Positions 15,464 through 22,260 of a DNA stretch of 22,498 nt are shown here, in pieces. The position numbers and the translations under genes were made by a program. The notes below the pieces were generated by a model. The model ran no database searches. It worked only from the letters and a program-made list of their open reading frames with translations, and had not been told where the DNA came from. Position 1 is the first letter of the stretch, and each line of letters opens with the position of its first letter. The DNA is from an uncultured Neisseriaceae bacterium. GTDB lineage: Bacteria; Pseudomonadota; Gammaproteobacteria; Burkholderiales; UBA11063. Where the stretch lies: positions 1 through 22,498 of the forward strand of contig CALFYC010000001.1 of the NCBI GenBank assembly GCA_937952895.1, written 5' to 3'.

Positions 15464-16779
15464 AAGTTTTCCACAATTGGATATTCGTCAAATTCTATTA
15501 ATGGCATTTTTGCCCTAGAAGAGCTTAAAAATCTTGAAAATAATAAATTATACCTTATTGGATCAATCCATGTTATTTGAAGACAAAAAGATATTAAGCA
15601 GCCAGCAGCAGAGCCACGTCCAGGACCAGTTAATATATTATTCTGTCTAGCAAAAGATATAATATCAGCAACAACGACAAAATAATCGCAATAGCCCATT
15701 CGTGAAATAATCCAAAATTCTTCTTCAAATCTAGTAAAATAAATATCCTTATTTTCATCTGTCATATCTTTACAATAGTTTGTAAGAAAACTTAAACATT
15801 CATTTCTGATATAAGATTCTGGATCTTCAATTAATTGAGGAAATATTTTCAAGTTTTTAGGTAAAACAACATTACACATTTCTGCTATTTTGTTTGTATT
15901 GGCAAATGCAACATCATCATTAGGCTTATTAAAATATTTAGCCATAACACTATATGGTTTTAAATAATATTCACCAGGAGTATAAAACAGTGAACTTTCA
16001 TCTGTGTCTTTATCATCAGTAAGTTCTCCAATTTTTGCTTCTGATTTCTTTTTAAAAATGCCACCAGTATTAATAGTGACCAAAGCTCTGTGGAGCTCTG
16101 ATTCATGTTTCCATGTATAATGTGAATCACAAGTAATGACTAAAGGCACATTTAATTTTGCAGACATTTCTCTAAAAAAAGAATTTACAAGATTCTGTTC
16201 TTCAATTCCAGTCCATTGCATTTCAAGATAATAATGCTCACCATAAATAGCCTTAAAACGCTTTATAGCGTCCTCTGCTTCTTCTGTTTTATTTTCTAGC
16301 ACCATCTGGGCAACAAAGCCACCTAAGCACGCTTGAAGGCATATGATGCCATTCTTATGTTGCTCAAGTTGTTCCCATGAAACCCTTGGTTTATAATAAC
16401 GATATTTAGTCCACGCATCAGAGGATAACTTCATTAAATTAAGATAGCCTTCTTGATTATAAGCAATTAAAAGCAAATGATAAGAAGGCTTAAATCCCTC
16501 TGTCTTTTCTTTTTTTAATGGATCATTAGGGGTAAAATAAAGCTCATTTGCATAGATAGGTTTCATATCATGTTTTTTACAAATCTTTTCAAGTTCGTAA
16601 GCAGCAGACATAAGACCATGATCTGAAAATAGTACACCTCTCATTCCCATTGCTTTTGCCCTAATAACATAATCTTCAATATCACTAAATCCATCTAGTG
16701 GGCTAGCAATTCTACAATGAGCATGTAAGTTGGTAAATTTACCAACATCAGATTCTAAAATATCATCATTATAATTCAT
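15460..16779 (-). CDS. dnaE: DNA polymerase III alpha-like (DnaE) N-terminal chain: PHP domain and start of palm
   Basis: 439 aa, ATG at 16779. The PHP domain spans about residues 15-260: TNLHAHCRIASPLDGF, GVLFSDHG, PIYANELYF and VITCDSHYTW keep the His/Asp/Glu pattern expected of metal-binding PHP exonucleases. After it come NEECLSFL-like helices, EFWIISRMGYCDYFVVVADI and TGPGRGSAAG, the conserved palm entry, then WIDPIRYNLLFSRFL. The chain ends SRAKMPLIEFDEYPIVENL, where intact DnaE proteins reach PDIDxDF. The stop overlaps the next start, and there is no intein motif or group I core after it. It therefore looks like a genuinely separate chain that must associate with the catalytic chain encoded downstream. 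Confidence 0.92.
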   Translation of the reverse strand: MNYNDDILESDVGKFTNLHAHCRIASPLDGFSDIEDYVIRAKAMGMRGVLFSDHGLMSAAYELEKICKKHDMKPIYANELYFTPNDPLKKEKTEGFKPSYHLLLIAYNQEGYLNLMKLSSDAWTKYRYYKPRVSWEQLEQHKNGIICLQACLGGFVAQMVLENKTEEAEDAIKRFKAIYGEHYYLEMQWTGIEEQNLVNSFFREMSAKLNVPLVITCDSHYTWKHESELHRALVTINTGGIFKKKSEAKIGELTDDKDTDESSLFYTPGEYYLKPYSVMAKYFNKPNDDVAFANTNKIAEMCNVVLPKNLKIFPQLIEDPESYIRNECLSFLTNYCKDMTDENKDIYFTRFEEEFWIISRMGYCDYFVVVADIISFARQNNILTGPGRGSAAGCLISFCLQITWIDPIRYNLLFSRFLSSSRAKMPLIEFDEYPIVENL

Positions 16780-16985
16780 TATACTTTCTCATTAAGTACA
16801 AATTCAAAACCTAAAAGAAATTTCATTTTATCAATTAAAACTTGATTTGGTAATTCATAACATTCAATTAAAAAATCAGAACATGGAAACTTCCACCAGC
16901 CTTTAGGCTGCAAAACAAATGTAATAGCAGCATTACTATTAATTAAAGATAAAGAGTCCCAATTTGGATTTATAATAAGGTCCAT
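16779..16985 (-). CDS. Hypothetical protein, 68 aa
   Basis: I do not recognise this small protein. The stop overlaps the start of the N-terminal DnaE gene (TAATG). It begins three bases after the coiled-coil gene ends. Sequence features are a GWWKFPC stretch and a hydrophobic C-terminal half (MKFLLGFEFVL). Tight packing and coupling support expression. No function can be inferred. Confidence 0.5.
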   Translation of the reverse strand: MDLIINPNWDSLSLINSNAAITFVLQPKGWWKFPCSDFLIECYELPNQVLIDKMKFLLGFEFVLNEKV

Positions 16986-16987
16986 AG

Positions 16988-17479
16988 TTAAACCTCAACA
17001 GTTGAAAATTCAGAATCAAGAGAAGAAACAACAAAACCAGCAGTTCCGCTGTTATACTGATTGGCAGGCACTCCTTGTACAGGAACACCAACATTTTTCT
17101 GAATATTAGTTTTAATAGTATTATTTTGTAAAAATAAACGTACTACATCAAGAGTAGCATCTTTAGATGCATCAGAAACTCTTGCTTCAATTGCAGCTTC
17201 TTTTTTTAAAAGTTCCAATTCAAAGTTTTTTAACTTTAATTCTAAACATTTAAGATTTTTTTCAGTATCATCAACTTTGTTTTCTCTAAGTTTTAGATCT
17301 GAAACCTGCTGAGATAATAAAGCATTTTGGGTTGAATAAGCCTCATTGGATTTTTTCAACGAATCATTTTCAGTAATAGCATTTTTTGCAGTATCAAGAT
17401 ATTTTGCCATCTCTAAAGCAACAGCTTCTGGTAAATTATCCTTAATTAATTTAGATATAGCAATATTAATATCTGTCAT
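16988..17479 (-). CDS. Hypothetical coiled-coil protein, 163 aa
   Basis: The central region (about residues 35-105) is rich in Leu, Lys and Glu with heptad spacing (LSQQVSDLKLRENKVDDTEK, LELKLKNFELELLKKEAA), predicting a long coiled coil. The C-terminal ~40 residues are polar and Gly/Val-rich, with no motif I know. It lies between HU and a 68-aa gene with only a few bases on either side. It might be an oligomeric scaffold or DNA-metabolism accessory protein; nothing here decides that. Confidence 0.6.
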   Translation of the reverse strand: MTDINIAISKLIKDNLPEAVALEMAKYLDTAKNAITENDSLKKSNEAYSTQNALLSQQVSDLKLRENKVDDTEKNLKCLELKLKNFELELLKKEAAIEARVSDASKDATLDVVRLFLQNNTIKTNIQKNVGVPVQGVPANQYNSGTAGFVVSSLDSEFSTVEV

Positions 17480-17481
17480 TA

Positions 17482-17778
17482 TTAATTATCCACGTTTAAA
17501 GGATTTTCTTGCAACATAACCTTAACATTTTTGGAAAATGTAATCTTAGGGGCAGTTTTGGCTGGAACATTAATTGTTTCACCATTTTGTGGATTTCTAC
17601 AGACTCTTTCTTTTCTATGTGCTGTTTTAAAAACACCAAGACCAGGAACCCTAAAGGAACTTCCAGTAGCCAAACTATTATTAATTTGATTTATTAAAGA
17701 GCCTAAAACTCTTCTAGTTTTTGCTTTTGATATTTTTTGATCAGCAGCAATTTGAGAAATTAATTCTTGCATATTCAT
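17482..17778 (-). CDS. HU/IHF-family DNA-binding protein
   Basis: 98 aa. The N-terminal helices (MQELISQIAADQKISKAKTR, VLGSLINQINNSLATG) and the beta-arm region (FRVPGLGVFKTAHRKERVCR, NPQNGETINVPAKTAPKITF) follow the whole-length pattern of HU/IHF, including GxGxF and the RNPxxG of the DNA-bending arm. It bends and compacts DNA and may organise the phage genome or help replication and recombination. An AGG-type ribosome site precedes the ATG at 17778. Length matches the family (about 90-100 aa). Confidence 0.92.
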   Translation of the reverse strand: MNMQELISQIAADQKISKAKTRRVLGSLINQINNSLATGSSFRVPGLGVFKTAHRKERVCRNPQNGETINVPAKTAPKITFSKNVKVMLQENPLNVDN

Positions 17779-17787
17779 ATAGTATAC

Positions 17788-18075
17788 CTATCTAGTATAA
17801 GTAATATTTAAAGATAAATTGTACAGAATATCTGAAACTGTTTTATCTTGATTATGGTATAAGGCTTCTAAAAGTTTAAAATAGACAGCCTCTGGAGAAG
17901 AATACAACTCAGCAGAACCGCATATGCTAACTACATTTCCATCTGGATCAATAGCTGAACATAGGCTATCAGATGGTGCCTTTTTAGATATTTCTTCTAA
18001 AGAAGAAAGTAAAGATTCAGATTCAATTAAAGAATCATACATAGAGTCTATATTATGCATCTTGAGAGAATCCAT
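17788..18075 (-). CDS. Hypothetical acidic protein, 95 aa
   Basis: I do not recognise it. The start at 18075 overlaps the end of the MazG-like gene by 23 bases; a second ATG five codons later is possible. It is acidic and Ser/Leu-rich at the N-terminus (SLIESESLLSSLEEISKKAP), and the remainder is a helix that includes LLEALYHNQDKTVSDILYNL. It ends 9 bases before the HU start and has no cysteine motif or membrane segment. Confidence 0.5.
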   Translation of the reverse strand: MDSLKMHNIDSMYDSLIESESLLSSLEEISKKAPSDSLCSAIDPDGNVVSICGSAELYSSPEAVYFKLLEALYHNQDKTVSDILYNLSLNITYTR

Positions 18076-18541
18076 AATTTGACAAAACAGACTTTAAGTC
18101 TGGGGGTGAATAAAGATCACTTTTAATAACCTTTCCGTCTTCTCTGAATACTGGCTTACCTTCGGCATCTAATTTAGACATGTTTGATCTATGAACCTCT
18201 TCAAATGTTTGATCCAAAGGAATACCAAAAACAAGAGCTGTGCCATTATTAATATATTCAATATCAGTTAATGCATCTGCAACTTCTACAAGATCAATAT
18301 CAAAAGCAGAATCAGGAAGATTAATAATAAACTCATTTATTCTTGTAAAATCTTTATTAACCATTTTAGAAGTAGTGTCGTCAAGAACAGCAAAAAACAA
18401 TTCTTCAAGCTCTTCAAGAGCTAATTTTAATCTTAATTTTACTGTGTCAACAGGAACAGAATTAGTAGGAGTATCTGAATACTGTTGTTTAAATACGCGC
18501 ATAAATTGTCTTACGCGTTGTAAGTTTGTAATATTTCCCAT
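18053..18541 (-). CDS. MazG/PRA-PH-like NTP pyrophosphohydrolase
   Basis: 162 aa of the all-alpha NTP pyrophosphohydrolase superfamily, which hydrolyses nucleoside triphosphates, or nucleotide alarmones in some phages. The metal-binding pattern is visible: EELEE (43-47) and LVEVADALTDIEY (84-96), giving ExxxE...ExxD. After it come FEEVHRSNMSKL and GKVIKSDLYSPPDL, which recur in phage members of the group. It starts directly after the HNH gene stop (TAAATG). A role in cleaning or balancing the nucleotide pool would suit the replication neighbours. Exact substrate is unknown. Confidence 0.85.
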   Translation of the reverse strand: MGNITNLQRVRQFMRVFKQQYSDTPTNSVPVDTVKLRLKLALEELEELFFAVLDDTTSKMVNKDFTRINEFIINLPDSAFDIDLVEVADALTDIEYINNGTALVFGIPLDQTFEEVHRSNMSKLDAEGKPVFREDGKVIKSDLYSPPDLKSVLSNYGFSQDA

Positions 18542-19177
18542 TTAAAAACTTTTATACTTATCCATAGCTTTAATTGATTCAATATGCTCATCAGTAATTT
18601 CCACGTGCTGTCTATGTATTTCAACATCAAGGCCAAATTCTGATTTTAAATAATCCATATTGAGAATGTAATTTTTTAAACTTCTTTCCTGGTATAAAGA
18701 AATAGCGTTTTTGCAATGATCAAAAACATTTTTCCAAGTCCAGTGCTTATTTATTTTTTTTAAATGCTGGCGTACAAATTTATCATCACCAACATTAATT
18801 GCTCTTCCGTAATGTTTTGACTTATGACAAGATGGGCACAATGCAATTAAACCAACAAGGGTTTGTACCAATTTAACATCATCATAATGCCATATTTCGT
18901 GAGCCTCAACTCTATGTCTTCTGCCTTGTAATTTGCCATGTTGACCACACACTTCACAATTATAATTTGATCTTTTGTAACACCATTCTTTAATTTTGTC
19001 CCATTCTGATCCTTTAACATGGTCTCTGACATTAGAACCCCAAGCAGTCTTGGGAACCATTTCTGTAAGAAGCTCCATCTTGACACCAGCAGGACAAGCA
19101 GGATGATCAGAAGTGTTAGAATAACCATCTGGTGTCAAATACTCTTTGGCAAACTTAAGTTTACTCTTCGTAGCCAT
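18542..19177 (-). CDS. HNH-family nuclease-like protein, free-standing
   Basis: 211 aa. Residues ~72-130 hold a zinc-binding HNH arrangement: NYNCEVCGQHG, then VEAHEIWHYDD, then IALCPSCHKSKHYGRA, with two CxxC pairs and the His-Glu centre. The C-terminal ~75 residues are helical and not recognised. It overlaps the recA exon 2 stop by 17 bases. It lacks group I, intein or NUMOD features, so it may be a resident repair or processing nuclease or a free-standing homing enzyme; the sequence does not decide. Confidence 0.75.
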   Translation of the reverse strand: MATKSKLKFAKEYLTPDGYSNTSDHPACPAGVKMELLTEMVPKTAWGSNVRDHVKGSEWDKIKEWCYKRSNYNCEVCGQHGKLQGRRHRVEAHEIWHYDDVKLVQTLVGLIALCPSCHKSKHYGRAINVGDDKFVRQHLKKINKHWTWKNVFDHCKNAISLYQERSLKNYILNMDYLKSEFGLDVEIHRQHVEITDEHIESIKAMDKYKSF

Positions 19178-19577
19178 CTTCGTTTTCTTCTTTAGTTATT
19201 ACAACTTCTTCTGGAGCTTTGCGATTAAAAGCATTTACTTTAAAAGTAGAATAATAATCTGGATTATCTCTGCAATAAGCAATAAGAGCATTTTTACCAT
19301 TCCACTTCATTTCATTAGGAGTGCCTTTTTCTGCATAACACCAAGCACCAGCAGGAGTGATATATCCAGTTTTATAAGCAACTTCAACAGTTTCTCTTAT
19401 CTCATCAAAGCCAATACCAAAAAATAACGATGTTTCAGCTATGCCAAAAGGTGCACCAACTTTATTTTTTATTATTCTACATTCTATTTCCTGACCAATA
19501 GCAATTTCTTTTTCTACAATTGGTTTTGTTTTTCTAACTCTTATTCTAACAGAATGAAAATAAGGAAGTGTTTTACC
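19161..19577 (-). CDS. recA: RecA recombinase, exon 2 (C-terminal part)
   Basis: 138 aa plus stop. It begins GKTLPYFHSVRIRVRKTK, which after exon 1 (ending GNPEVVSG) restores the family sequence GNPExxxGGxALxFYxSxRxxxR. IIKNKVGAPFGIAE matches the conserved KNKxAPPF block. FFGIGFDEIRETVEVA is the start of the C-terminal DNA-binding domain. An ATG directly before the splice site could mislead a start call. The tail is acidic (EENEDGYEE), as in many RecA proteins. The spliced and intein-free protein would be 348 aa, the normal RecA length. Confidence 0.93.
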   Translation of the reverse strand, partial: GKTLPYFHSVRIRVRKTKPIVEKEIAIGQEIECRIIKNKVGAPFGIAETSLFFGIGFDEIRETVEVAYKTGYITPAGAWCYAEKGTPNEMKWNGKNALIAYCRDNPDYYSTFKVNAFNRKAPEEVVITKEENEDGYEE

Positions 19578-19588
19578 CATTGTGTTCA

Positions 19589-19609
19589 AATAGAGTCGTT
19601 AATTCTATT
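19589..19609 (-). other. Conserved terminal intron hairpin (UAACGA loop), recA intron
   Basis: AATAGA and TCTATT close a loop ATTAACGAC. TAACGA ends 18 nt before the splice site, outside any coding sequence. Confidence 0.78.
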
Positions 19610-19822
19610 CCGCTCGATGCCATTATGCGAGCTGCTGTGCATTTCTACACAGATCAGACTATATCACCATCTTGAGCAAACAAGATGTCTTGCGCTTCGG
19701 ATCACTTGATCCTACTCCCAGTCACGGGATAGTCGTTGCACGTTCCCGCAATTGCGGGCTTCGCTCAGGATTGTCTTCGTCATTACACGCTAAGAGTTTC
19801 CCTGAATTCACAAGATTATCAT

Positions 19823-20719
19823 TTAGAGATCACTCTCTAAAGGGGCAGTATTGGTACACCACTGAGATGAATCAATAGTAGTTCCAAATAAATTTGTATC
19901 AACATTATTTAAAGAAATAGATTTTATCAAATTAGACAATTTTTCTTTTATAATTAAAAAAGAAGAAGATTTTAAAATATCTTGTTCCCAAATAATAATA
20001 GTAAGAAAGCCAGCTTTGTTATATACGTCATATTTTCTAATATCACGATCAACACCTTTCTGCTGAATTGAATCTAATTCATTATTTTTATAAATTCTAG
20101 GATTTCCATGCCAATAATCACCATTTACTTCTATAATAATCTTACAGCTAGGTATATAAAAATCAGCAATTAAACCAAAAAATTTGGATTGGCAATCATA
20201 AATAACACCAGTATCCTTTAAGAAAAGATCAATATATTTTTCTGGCATGGTTAAAGACCCACAAGATCTTCCACCATGTTTAAATATGCCATGATTTTTT
20301 CTAATTGTTACAACCTGAGATATATTAATATTTTTAGCAATAGATATATCATAATCAGTCATAGTGTTAGAATTTTCTAAAACATATTTGATAATTTCTT
20401 CGTCTTTTATTGAATTGGTATAATAATGATCATCTGGCTTAGTTATTCCAAGCTCATAAGCTTTATTATAACAAGCAGCTTCTGTCCTATTTAAATGTTT
20501 AGATATGTCCAAATAAGACAAAATTCTTACATTTTTCTTTAAATAATTTAATTCTTCGTCATTCCAGCGATCAGACATTTTGTTAATATCTAATCTGTTT
20601 AAAAAATGATAAACAGATTTTCTAGTCCTACCAAGATGTTCCGCAATACTAGATGCAGACATTTTTTGATAGTTAGAAATAGCATATTCTATATCATGAT
20701 CGGTCCATTTATTTTTCAT
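19823..20719 (-). CDS. Intron-encoded EDxHD (Vsr-like) homing endonuclease with tandem Myb/HTH-like repeats
   Basis: 298 aa from the ATG at 20719, chosen because GGAGAAGAG lies just upstream; an upstream TTG would sit on the ribosome site itself. Two similar N-terminal repeats (KWTDHDIEYAI to GRTRKSVYHFLNRLDI, and RWNDEELNYLKK to NRTEAACYNKAYELGI) look like Myb/SANT-type helix-turn-helix domains; a third helical region follows. The C-terminal half is Vsr-like: FGLIADFYIP, CKIIIEVNGDYWHGNP, GVDRDIRKYDVYNKAG and IIIWEQDI supply the D, E, H and D catalytic pattern. It should cleave intronless recA genes. The last codons end 14 bases before the intron P element. Confidence 0.87.
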   Translation of the reverse strand: MKNKWTDHDIEYAISNYQKMSASSIAEHLGRTRKSVYHFLNRLDINKMSDRWNDEELNYLKKNVRILSYLDISKHLNRTEAACYNKAYELGITKPDDHYYTNSIKDEEIIKYVLENSNTMTDYDISIAKNINISQVVTIRKNHGIFKHGGRSCGSLTMPEKYIDLFLKDTGVIYDCQSKFFGLIADFYIPSCKIIIEVNGDYWHGNPRIYKNNELDSIQQKGVDRDIRKYDVYNKAGFLTIIIWEQDILKSSSFLIIKEKLSNLIKSISLNNVDTNLFGTTIDSSQWCTNTAPLESDL

Positions 20720-20720
20720 A

Positions 20721-20729
20721 CTCTTCTCC
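20721..20729 (-). promoter_or_regulatory. Shine-Dalgarno of the recA-intron endonuclease
   Basis: GGAGAAGAG directly precedes TATG, with GGAG six bases before the ATG. It fixes the start at 20719 rather than the TTG four codons upstream. Confidence 0.7.
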
Positions 20730-20793
20730 AAAATAAAAGATATAATTAATAATATAGGGAATAAAGAAGCTTGTCAATACAATATATAAATTT

Positions 20794-22260
20794 ACCCGAT
20801 ACAACTTCTGGATTGCCCATTAAGACAATCTTATTTCTTGTTTGATTAATCCATATTACAGTGGTATTTGAATTGCTTGCAGCAGCAGCTATACGACTAG
20901 CAGACTTGCTAAGCAATCTAGCCAAGGCACCCATAGTTTCTTCATCAAGACCCTTGTCTAGTTGAGATTTAGTAACTAAACCACCAACAGAATCTAAGCA
21001 TATAACACTAAATAATCCAGATTCACAAAATTGCAAAAGAATTTCTAGAGCTTCTTCAGCACTATTTGGTTGTGACATAACAAATTTATCAGGAGAGGTG
21101 TTTAATCCAAGTTCATTACTATAAGCAACATGAAATGCATGCTCAACGTCAATATATCCAACCATATCATCTGGAAACATTTTTTGAAAATTAGATATAG
21201 CTATTGTTGCAATTGTAGTTTTACCACAATTATGTACAATAAAATTATTTGCAACGTAATTATGATAAGGATCATGGCACTTTATATCGAAAGTTTCTTT
21301 AATACCAACAAGCTCAATTTTAGCAATAGAATCCTTAACTGGCATAAATCTTAAATTATTATGATTTTCCAAAGCATGTAGTCGTCCATGTGCATTGGGA
21401 CATATTACTTGCAAATTAGATATTTCATTGTTAAGAGTATTTTCATCAATATGATGAATATGGTAATTATCTGGAATAAAAATAAACTTATCAATTTCAG
21501 CTTTAGATAGCGTGTTTAATTTATAGATATAGTCTTTATAAGACAATCCATTTAAGTATGCCTCATATGTTAGTCTATGAACATAATTTCTATAATATCT
21601 GTACTTGTTGTCAACAACTTTTAAAGATGATTTTGGATGATATTTAACATAAACTTCTTTATATTTACTTATTGCATGAAATTTTGTAAAAGGCGTATTG
21701 TTATGAATTAAAACAAAGTCACCTGGAGATAAGTTTTGTAATTCAACATATTCAGTGCCAGTACAAAACTTATGATCAGCAGTTGCTTCAATCGTATTGC
21801 CTAGCAAAGTAGTAACTCTATATGCTGGCTTTAATCCAGTAAAAACAACATCTTTTATTTGTATATGCTCTATAAAGCCATCATCATTTAAGCATGGAAC
21901 AGTATAGATAGAGTTATTGGTCTCTTTTCTCTTTTTAGTTATACTTGAATTTAATTTATTAAATTTTAAATATAAATGCTTAATAGTTCCACCTTTGGAA
22001 TTTTGTATTTTTCCAGATGTTGGATTTCTAATATTATACTTAATAAAAGAATCACCACTTAAACAAGACTCTTCTCCAAAAATTTCAATAAATCTTCCAC
22101 GAGGAAGACCACCACCAATTATAGAGTCAAGCATAGGAGAGCCAGTTGAAACAAAGTCTATTTTTAGATTTGTATGATCAGATAAAACCGAATCTCCCCA
22201 TTTTTTCTTAAGGCTATTTTTTAAACTAGCAAAAGCCTTTTTCTTTTCTTCAGGAGTCAT
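20794..22260 (-). CDS. recA: RecA recombinase, exon 1, containing an intein
   Basis: 489 codons from the ATG at 22260 (MTPEEKKKAF); the frame is open further upstream but that part overlaps the previous gene. Residues 1-65 are RecA N-terminal extein, with STGSPMLDSIIGGGLPRGRF typical of RecA and ending GEES. Residues 66-344 are the intein. Extein resumes CGKTTIATIA, so splicing rebuilds Walker A as GEESCGKTT. YIDVEHAFH, ICLDSVGGLV (Walker B region) and INQTRNKIVLMGNPE follow. The frame then runs into the intron and stops after 15 residues. Mature RecA catalyses strand exchange in phage recombination and repair. This exon needs both RNA splicing and protein splicing to yield active protein. 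Confidence 0.93.
21229..22065 (-). mobile_element. HNH-containing intein in the RecA Walker A motif
   Basis: 279 aa, from Cys66 to Asn344 of the precursor. Splicing blocks: A, CLSGDSFI; B, GNTIEATADHKFCT with the TxxH motif; F/G, VGIKETFDIKCHD ending FIVHN, followed by extein Cys. Between blocks B and F lies an HNH endonuclease module (YHIHHIDENTLNNEISNLQ, then CPNAHGRLHALENH), so this is a homing-competent intein of the HNH class and not a mini-intein. The insertion point, inside the P-loop between GEES and CGKTT, guarantees that only precise excision restores ATP binding. All residues needed for standard class 1 splicing (Cys1, TxxH, HN, Cys+1) are present. Confidence 0.93.

Larger units (their letters stand above)
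19578..20793 (-). ncRNA. Group I intron in recA
   Basis: 1216 nt inserted after GNPEVVSG, close to the DNA-binding L2 loop region. Minus-strand core: P, AATTCAGGGAAACTCTT (19792-19808); Q, AATCCTGAGCGAAGCC (19757-19772); R, GTGCAACGACTATCCC (19726-19741); S, GTGATATAGTCTGATC (19652-19666), P7 being GACTA with TAGTC. P9 is CTGTGTA-GAAA-TGCACAG with a GNRA loop. Another stem, GCTCG with CGAGC, separates P9 from the terminal TAACGA hairpin. The intron ends GAACACAATG. The EDxHD endonuclease gene is 5' of the core. The span 19578-19822 holds no gene. Confidence 0.92.

Noticed and set aside
14915..15513. A group I intron or split intein joining the two DnaE halves
   Set aside because: No P/Q/R/S elements occur in this stretch, no Cys or Ser begins the tail after the N-chain homology, and no HN-Cys ending precedes the catalytic chain.
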